From NCBI RefSeq assembly GCF_900156315.1, contig NZ_FTNI01000002.1, positions 186,001-250,000 of the forward strand: DNA of 64,000 nucleotides, in the 5' to 3' direction. Below the pieces are notes generated by a model, which did no database searches, was not told the DNA's origin, and was given only the letters and a program-made list of their open reading frames with translations. Within the stretch, counting starts at the first letter, position 1. Each line of letters starts with the position of its first letter. Position numbers and translations under genes: made by a program. Source of the stretch: Microbispora rosea (GTDB lineage Bacteria; Actinomycetota; Actinomycetes; Streptosporangiales; Streptosporangiaceae). Below, piece by piece: positions 59,649-64,000 of the stretch.

Positions 59649-61064
59649 CTACTTGCCGAGCGGCACCGGCACGCGGGCGGCGGCCGGGTCGAGTGCCGGG
59701 CCCTCCGGAATGAGATGCAGCAGGTGCGCGGGCACCGGTGTGGCGTCGGAGGCGTCGTAGCCGAGCTTCGGCAGCAGGGCGGCCGAGGCGACGGCGAACC
59801 TGCGGCCCTGGTCCGTCACCAGGAAGTAGTTCGTGATCGACCCCAGCTGTCCCTCGCCGGGCAGCAGACCCGCGACCGCCGCCGACCCCGGCGGGAGCAG
59901 CACCTGGTCGAACGTCTCCTGGCTGCCCGGAGTCCTGGGCGTGGGAATCGTGATCGAGGCGCCGACGGTCAGGGTCGCCCGGGTCGAGCCGCCGCGGGTG
60001 CCGGCGTAGACCGCGCACAGCGGCGAGGTGGAGGCGGGGGAGACCACCGTGGGCATCGTCTCGGGCATCCCGCCGCCCAGCACGCTCGGCTGCTTGGAGA
60101 GGGAGGCGTTGGCCGTGGCCGCGTCGATCTGGACCGGCTGGCGCGGACGCCTGCCGTACGCCGCCTTGATGGCCGGGTCGGACAGCAGGAGCGTGGCCTG
60201 GGTGAGAGAGATCGGCGCGAGGCCGTCGGACAGCAGGACGTACCAGCGGGCGGGGGCGCCCCCGATGCCGGGCACCGTGAAGACCTGCCCGACCGCCGCC
60301 GTGACCGCGCCGTCGGGCCCCCGGACCTTCCTGCCCAGATTCGGCACCTTCGGGCCGCTGAAGTCGGGGCCTTCGGGGAGGGCGTTGAGCCAGGTCGCGG
60401 GCACCTTCCTGGGCTGGGCGTTCAGGGCGCTCACCGCACTGGAGCTCGCCCGCATCCGCCGGTCGCCCCAGACGACCCACTTCTGCCGGCCGTCGTCCAC
60501 GACCATGGCGCCGCCGCCGAGTGGCCTGCCGCCGACGTCCAGGCCGCCCACCAGCGTGACGTACGGCCGGGGCGCACCGGTGGCGTCCGGGCCGTCCACC
60601 ACGCACACCGACCACGGTCCCCGGACCAGTTTGTCCTTGGGCGGCAGCGAGTCGGGCGCGCCGGGGATGCCCACGAGCGGCCCGCGCGGCAGCTCGGCCA
60701 GAGAGGCGGCGGAGACGTCGCGCACCGTCACGTCGGCGGTGTCGAGCAGCAGCCGGGCGGAGACGTAGTTCGCCGTGGGGAGCAGCACGCGCTCCTGCTG
60801 GCTGTAGACGTAGGTCGCGCCGGTGTCCTGCTCGACGAGGAGCTGGCCGGGCTCGGTGAGCTTGGTCGCGCCGCCCGGCTTGATCACACCCCAGATGCCG
60901 AAGACGGCGAGCAGGAGCACCGACAGCAGGATCCCGCAGAATGTGGCGATGGTGTGCCGCCGCATCGGCGACTCCGCGACGTCCGGCTCGCCCTGCAGCA
61001 GGGCCTGGCCCAGGCGCTGCTGCATCAGCCGGTATGCCTGGTAGAGGTCCTTTCGGGTCTGCAC
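59649..61064 (-). CDS. eccB: Type VII secretion protein EccB
   Basis: 471 residues. Conserved start TRKDLYQAYRLMQQRLGQAL in the cytosol, one helix (IATFCGILLSVLLLAVFGIW, about residues 39-60), then a long outside domain of R3-type repeats (GATYVYSQQERVLLPTANYV, YFLVTDQGRRFAVAS-type). The DPAAARVPVP end is typical. EccB is part of the membrane core complex and spans the cell wall side. GTG at 61064 has GAGAGG upstream; the frame continues open beyond but without family sequence. It lies 29 kb from eccC/eccD, convergent with the giant effector operon. Confidence 0.94.
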   Translation of the reverse strand: MQTRKDLYQAYRLMQQRLGQALLQGEPDVAESPMRRHTIATFCGILLSVLLLAVFGIWGVIKPGGATKLTEPGQLLVEQDTGATYVYSQQERVLLPTANYVSARLLLDTADVTVRDVSAASLAELPRGPLVGIPGAPDSLPPKDKLVRGPWSVCVVDGPDATGAPRPYVTLVGGLDVGGRPLGGGAMVVDDGRQKWVVWGDRRMRASSSAVSALNAQPRKVPATWLNALPEGPDFSGPKVPNLGRKVRGPDGAVTAAVGQVFTVPGIGGAPARWYVLLSDGLAPISLTQATLLLSDPAIKAAYGRRPRQPVQIDAATANASLSKQPSVLGGGMPETMPTVVSPASTSPLCAVYAGTRGGSTRATLTVGASITIPTPRTPGSQETFDQVLLPPGSAAVAGLLPGEGQLGSITNYFLVTDQGRRFAVASAALLPKLGYDASDATPVPAHLLHLIPEGPALDPAAARVPVPLGK

Positions 61065-61169
61065 GTCACCTCTCCGCGTCAAACGGCGTGGAGGCCAGCA
61101 TATTGATCCTGCGGCGTCCCTGTGATCTCCACAGTGTCCCGGCGGTCCCGCGTTGACGAAGGCGCTCGT

Positions 61170-61188
61170 TGTAACGTGTACGGTTACA
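61170..61188. promoter_or_regulatory. Operator 1: TGTAAC-N7-GTTACA
   Basis: Perfect 6-bp dyad with 7-bp spacer upstream of the SDR gene. Same motif occurs at 61197 and in front of the Rrf2 gene at 62527. Confidence 0.8.
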
Positions 61189-61196
61189 GCTGTCGT

Positions 61197-61215
61197 TGTA
61201 ACACAAATAGTTACA
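61197..61215. promoter_or_regulatory. Operator 2: TGTAAC-N7-GTTACA
   Basis: Second perfect copy, 27 bp from the first and 27 bp before the SDR start codon. It probably overlaps the promoter, so bound regulator would block transcription. Confidence 0.8.
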
Positions 61216-61241
61216 GCGTTCGAAATCGATGGGAGATCGAC

Positions 61242-61991
61242 ATGGGTCAGCTCTCGGGCAAGGTCGCGATCGTCACCGGCGGCACCACGGGCATCGGCCT
61301 CGCCACCGCCAAGCGCTTCGCGGCCGAGGGCGCACAGGTGTACATCACCGGCCGCCGGAAGCCGGAACTCGACATCGCCGTCGAGGAGATCGGCTCGAAC
61401 GTCATCGGGATTCAGGGGGACGTGGCCGACCTCGCCGACCTCGACCGGCTCTACGCGGCCGTCACCCGGCACGGCCACCGGATCGACGTGCTGTTCGCCA
61501 ACGCGGGCGGGGGCGAGTTCGCCCGGTTGGAGGAGGTCACGGAGGAGCACTTCGATCGGACCTTCGCCGTCAACGTCCGCGGGCTGTTCTTCACCGTCCA
61601 GAAGGCGCTGCCGCTGCTCGACGAGGGCGCTTCGGTGATCTTGCCGGGGTCCACGGCCGCGACCACCGGAGCCGAGGCGTTCGGTGTGTACGGCGCGACC
61701 AAGGCCGCCATCCGGTCCTTCGCCCGCACGTGGGCCAACGAGCTCAAGGGGCGTGGCATCCGGGTCAACGTCATCGTCCCCGGGCCGATCGACACCCCTG
61801 GAATCACCGGTCTGGCTCCGGACGAGGAGCGGGCCGGACAGCTCAAGGACGCCCTGACGAGCCAGGTGCCGCTGGGCCGCATGGGGCGGCCGGAGGAGAT
61901 CGCGAGCGCGGTGCTCTTCCTGGCCTCGGACCAGAGCAGCTTCACCAACGGCGCCGAGCTTTACGCCGACGGCGGCATGAACCAGGTCTGA
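61242..61991 (+). CDS. Short-chain dehydrogenase/reductase
   Basis: 249-residue classical SDR: VTGGTTGIGLATAKRF, NAGGGEFARLEEVTEE, Ser in VILPGSTAATTG, catalytic YGATKAAIRSFARTWANEL, and C-terminal FLASDQSSFTNGAELYADGG. FabG-like NAD(P)H oxidoreductase, substrate unknown; such SDRs paired with Rrf2 or HxlR regulators often answer redox or electrophile stress. ATG at 61242 with GGGAG six bases upstream. Two operators just upstream match the one before the Rrf2 gene. Confidence 0.93.
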   Translation: MGQLSGKVAIVTGGTTGIGLATAKRFAAEGAQVYITGRRKPELDIAVEEIGSNVIGIQGDVADLADLDRLYAAVTRHGHRIDVLFANAGGGEFARLEEVTEEHFDRTFAVNVRGLFFTVQKALPLLDEGASVILPGSTAATTGAEAFGVYGATKAAIRSFARTWANELKGRGIRVNVIVPGPIDTPGITGLAPDEERAGQLKDALTSQVPLGRMGRPEEIASAVLFLASDQSSFTNGAELYADGGMNQV

Positions 61992-62071
61992 GCCGGTCTC
62001 CCGCTCCTGGCGCGAGCCGGCCGGGCTCCTCCATCCGCCCTCACCCCCCGGGCGGGCTCGGCGCCCGCTGC

Positions 62072-62509
62072 CTACTCCCTCTGTCGCGCCAGTACGTCCC
62101 GCAGCACGTCGGCGATGGTGGTGCCCGCCAATTGCTTCCTCATGGCGTCCTCCAGGCCGTCGTACACCTGCCGCAACGTCGGCTGGATTCCGGAGCCGAC
62201 CGGACACGACTGGTTCGGCTGCGCGTTGTGCATGCCGAAGAGGCCGCCCGCGTCCAGGGCCTCGTACACGTCCAGCAAGGTGATCGACTCGGGGTCGCGC
62301 GTGACGACCCAGCCCGCTCCGGTGCCCCGTCTGGCCTCCACGAGGCCCGCCTTGCGCAGGTCGCCCAGGCATCGCCGGATCACGACAGGGTTCGTGTTGA
62401 CGCTGCCCGCGATGCGTTCGGAGGTGGCCACCTCGTGCCCTTCCCGGCGGTCGAGCACCATCCACGTCAGGACGTGCACCGCGACCGTCAGCCTGCTGTT
62501 CGCACTCAT
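62072..62509 (-). CDS. Rrf2-family transcriptional regulator
   Basis: 145 residues. Winged helix with RLTVAVHVLTWMVLDRREG, TSERIAGSVNTNPVVIRRCL, the wing RRGTGAGWVVTRDPESI and the dimer helix LRQVYDGLEDAMRKQLAGTT. Only one Cys (NQSCPVG) is present in the usual iron-sulfur loop, so it likely senses by a single thiol or ligand as in YwnA/CymR-like members rather than by a cluster. Its own promoter has the dyad at 62527-62545; two copies precede the convergent SDR gene, which it probably represses. Confidence 0.9.
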   Translation of the reverse strand: MSANSRLTVAVHVLTWMVLDRREGHEVATSERIAGSVNTNPVVIRRCLGDLRKAGLVEARRGTGAGWVVTRDPESITLLDVYEALDAGGLFGMHNAQPNQSCPVGSGIQPTLRQVYDGLEDAMRKQLAGTTIADVLRDVLARQRE

Positions 62510-62526
62510 CCGCCCGTCCCTCTCCT

Positions 62527-62545
62527 TGTAACTCGTAAGGTTACG
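62527..62545. promoter_or_regulatory. Operator 3: TGTAAC-N7-GTTACG
   Basis: Third copy of the dyad, one base off perfect, 18 bp upstream of the Rrf2 start codon. Supports autoregulation. Confidence 0.78.
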
Positions 62546-62674
62546 TCCCACGGAGATCGAAGCGCTTCTGGCAGCCGTGCAGCGATGGTTCGGTGGCGAC
62601 GGCCCCGCCCACATAGCTTGCCGCCGATTATGGCGGATCCGGGGGCTCACGCAGCCGAGCACTATGGTGACGCC

Positions 62675-63307
62675 ATGATGGTTGATCCCCATATCGTCGT
62701 CACGTTCTGCCTGGCAGCCCTCGTCGTCTCCCTCGTGCCCGGCCCCGACATGCTGTTCATCGCCGCCACCGGACTGGCATCGGGGCCCCGGGCGGGCGTG
62801 CTCGCGGCGGTCGGCATGTCCACGGGATTGGCCGTGCACACGACGCTGGCGGCGCTGGGCCTGGGGGCGCTGCTGAACGCCTTTCCCACGGTCTTTGACG
62901 TCATCCGCGTCGCTGGTGCCGCGTACCTGGTCTACCTGGCCGTCACGTCGTTCCTCGCCGCCCGCCGCGACCAGGACGTCCCAGGGCAGGAGCCCCGGGC
63001 GCCGCTGGGACGCGTGTACGGCAAGGCCGTGCTGACGAACCTCGCCAACCCCAAGGTGATCGCCTTCTACCTGGCGTTCTTCCCGCAGTTCGTCGACCCG
63101 GCCCGGGGCAGCGTGACCGCGCAGTTCTTCTTCCTCGGCGCGCTGTTCATCGTCGTGGGCCTGTCGGTCGACGCCTCCGCCGGGTTGCTGGCCGGCCGCC
63201 TGGGCGACCTCGTCCGCGGGCGCCCTGCCGTCCAGAGGTGGCTTCATCGAATCTCCGGCACCGTCTTCGCCGCGCTCGCGGTGCGCCTGGCCACGGACGG
63301 CCGCTAG
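62675..63307 (+). CDS. LysE/RhtB-family exporter
   Basis: 210 residues, six helices. N-terminal FCLAALVVSLVPGPDMLFIA carries the family GPD motif, GLAVHTTLAALGLGALL follows, then AAYLVYLAVTSFL, the central LTNLANPKVIAFYLAFFPQF and the C-terminal helix. Exports amino acids or related small molecules; substrate unknown. The ATG at 62675 is preceded by TATGGT with six bases between, matching a leaderless promoter. The in-frame open sequence upstream contains other genes and is not part of it. Confidence 0.92.
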   Translation: MMVDPHIVVTFCLAALVVSLVPGPDMLFIAATGLASGPRAGVLAAVGMSTGLAVHTTLAALGLGALLNAFPTVFDVIRVAGAAYLVYLAVTSFLAARRDQDVPGQEPRAPLGRVYGKAVLTNLANPKVIAFYLAFFPQFVDPARGSVTAQFFFLGALFIVVGLSVDASAGLLAGRLGDLVRGRPAVQRWLHRISGTVFAALAVRLATDGR

Positions 63308-63561
63308 CCCGCGTGCACAACCAAGTCCTCCGGGGGATCAGACCGGTGTGAAGGGCCACGATCAACGGCGCCGCGGCATCGGCCGAGGCTCTCGCCGTCC
63401 CCCTCCGCTCGGCTTTCCGGGCGCTAGGAAAAAGGGGAATGGAGTGGCGGAAAAGCCAGATTCTCCCTGCTCTCGATATAGCCGCTCGGCATAAGGGGTT
63501 CACAAGATTGACAAAGGATTTACGGTGAGGGCGGCCCCTTTGTCGATGAAGGAGTGACTGG

Positions 63562-63834
63562 ATGAGTAACAGCTTGCTCGGCGGCGACCCCGCGGAGATG
63601 CAGAGCATGGCCGCGCAGTTCAGCCAGCAGGCGGACCAGGTTCGCACCACGATGGCCAACCTCGACCGCGAGGCGGCCAAGGTCGGCACCGCCTGGACCG
63701 GCCCCGGCGCGCAGCGCTTCCACGACGCCTGGCAGAGCTACCGGGCGGCCTTCCAGCGCATGGCGGAAGAACTCAACGAGGCCTCTCGCGTCATCACGAC
63801 CTACCGCGGCAACATCGAGTCCGCCACCCGCTGA
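63562..63834 (+). CDS. WXG100-family protein (EsxA/CFP-10-like)
   Basis: 90 residues, a minimal WXG100: helix 1 AEMQSMAAQFSQQADQVRTT, turn GTAWTGPGAQRFHDAWQSYR (W about residue 45), helix 2 FQRMAEELNEASRVITTYRG. GAAGGAG eight bases upstream is a strong ribosome site. TTCACA (63499) and TACGGT (63521) are possible -35/-10 boxes. It stands alone, set apart from the rest of the locus by the SDR/Rrf2/LysE cassette, and may be a general Esx substrate. Confidence 0.93.
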   Translation: MSNSLLGGDPAEMQSMAAQFSQQADQVRTTMANLDREAAKVGTAWTGPGAQRFHDAWQSYRAAFQRMAEELNEASRVITTYRGNIESATR

Positions 63835-63850
63835 CCGCCCGCAGACCGCC

Positions 63851-63890
63851 GGCCGCCGGACCGCCATGAGTGCCATGGCGTCCGGCGGCC
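63851..63890. terminator. Bidirectional hairpin
   Basis: Arms GGCCGCCGGACCGCCATG and CATGGCGTCCGGCGGCC pair over 17 bp with one bulged base and a short loop, between the WXG100 gene and a convergent gene. Likely stops both transcripts. Confidence 0.8.
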
Positions 63891-63893
63891 TTC

Positions 63894-64000
63894 TCATGCG
63901 ACCGGCGGCTCCACCGGCGGCTCGGTCGAGCGGCCGAGATAGGTGACGGGGCCGGGGTCGGGCACCGGGATCTCGTGGAAGCCCAGCCGGTCGTAGAAGG
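63894..64000 (-). CDS. GNAT-type N-acetyltransferase, C-terminal end only (partial)
   Basis: The last 34 residues of a minus-strand gene that continues beyond the window: FYDRLGFHEIPVPDPGPVTY followed by LGRSTEPPVEPPVA. The FYDRLGF signature is the final beta-alpha element of GNAT acetyltransferases. Too little is present to assign a substrate. Confidence 0.65.
   Translation of the reverse strand, partial: FYDRLGFHEIPVPDPGPVTYLGRSTEPPVEPPVA

Noticed and set aside
61065-62465. N-terminal extension of eccB through the open upstream frame
   Set aside because: The family start TRKDLYQAY is preceded by a GTG with a good ribosome site, and the upstream stretch holds the SDR and Rrf2 genes.

Overview
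The window comes from a high-GC actinomycete. Third codon positions are almost all G or C, GTG starts and ATGA/GTGA overlaps are common, and several genes look leaderless. The actinobacterial ESX-type (type VII) secretion genes plus a spore-associated-protein-A-like domain suggest a sporulating, Streptosporangiales-like organism. That placement is inference; no rRNA or other taxonomic marker is present.

Left part (1-17 kb): mostly housekeeping. It holds a sensor kinase and response regulator facing each other, a MacB/FtsX-type ABC exporter, and a block of phosphohexomutase, purine nucleoside phosphorylase, gamma-glutamylcyclotransferase-like protein and LpdA-type flavoprotein. The phosphohexomutase, phosphorylase and LpdA-like genes recall the pmmB/deoD/lpdA neighbourhood of mycobacteria. 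Then come a divergent MFS/ROK pair, two neighbouring membrane proteins that share a C-terminal domain (one with pentapeptide repeats, one with a Gly-rich tail), and a biotin-dependent acyl-CoA carboxylase alpha chain.

Type VII region (17-64 kb): mycP, eccC, eccD and eccB are all present but scattered, and no eccE was recognised. Around them are many small WXG100-like proteins, four YbaB/EspL-like proteins, three long Gly-rich proteins with an acidic/Trp C-terminal tail, a WXG-lytic transglycosylase fusion, an SseB-like protein, and a 3311-residue multidomain protein. The giant protein is the most striking object here. It has a CpnT-like N-terminal helical/membrane region, a long Ala/Asn/Gly/Thr linker, a coiled coil, about six beta-strand/Gly-Ser-rich modules, and two copies of a domain carrying an LHEISD motif. 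It is followed by two paralogous small genes. Next to mycP lies a membrane pseudokinase whose outside domain ends in a SapA-like fold.

Interruptions: the secretion locus is broken up by accessory cassettes. These are VOC/SDR/TetR plus XRE/SDR (21-24.8 kb), SGNH/PadR plus a decayed PaaK-like gene with an embedded TnpB fragment (31.9-34.7 kb), cupin/AraC (46.4-47.8 kb), and SDR/Rrf2/LysE (61.2-63.3 kb). The Rrf2 gene and the SDR share three copies of the dyad TGTAAC-N7-GTTACR, which makes a small regulon very likely.

No tRNA, rRNA, CRISPR array or complete insertion sequence was seen.
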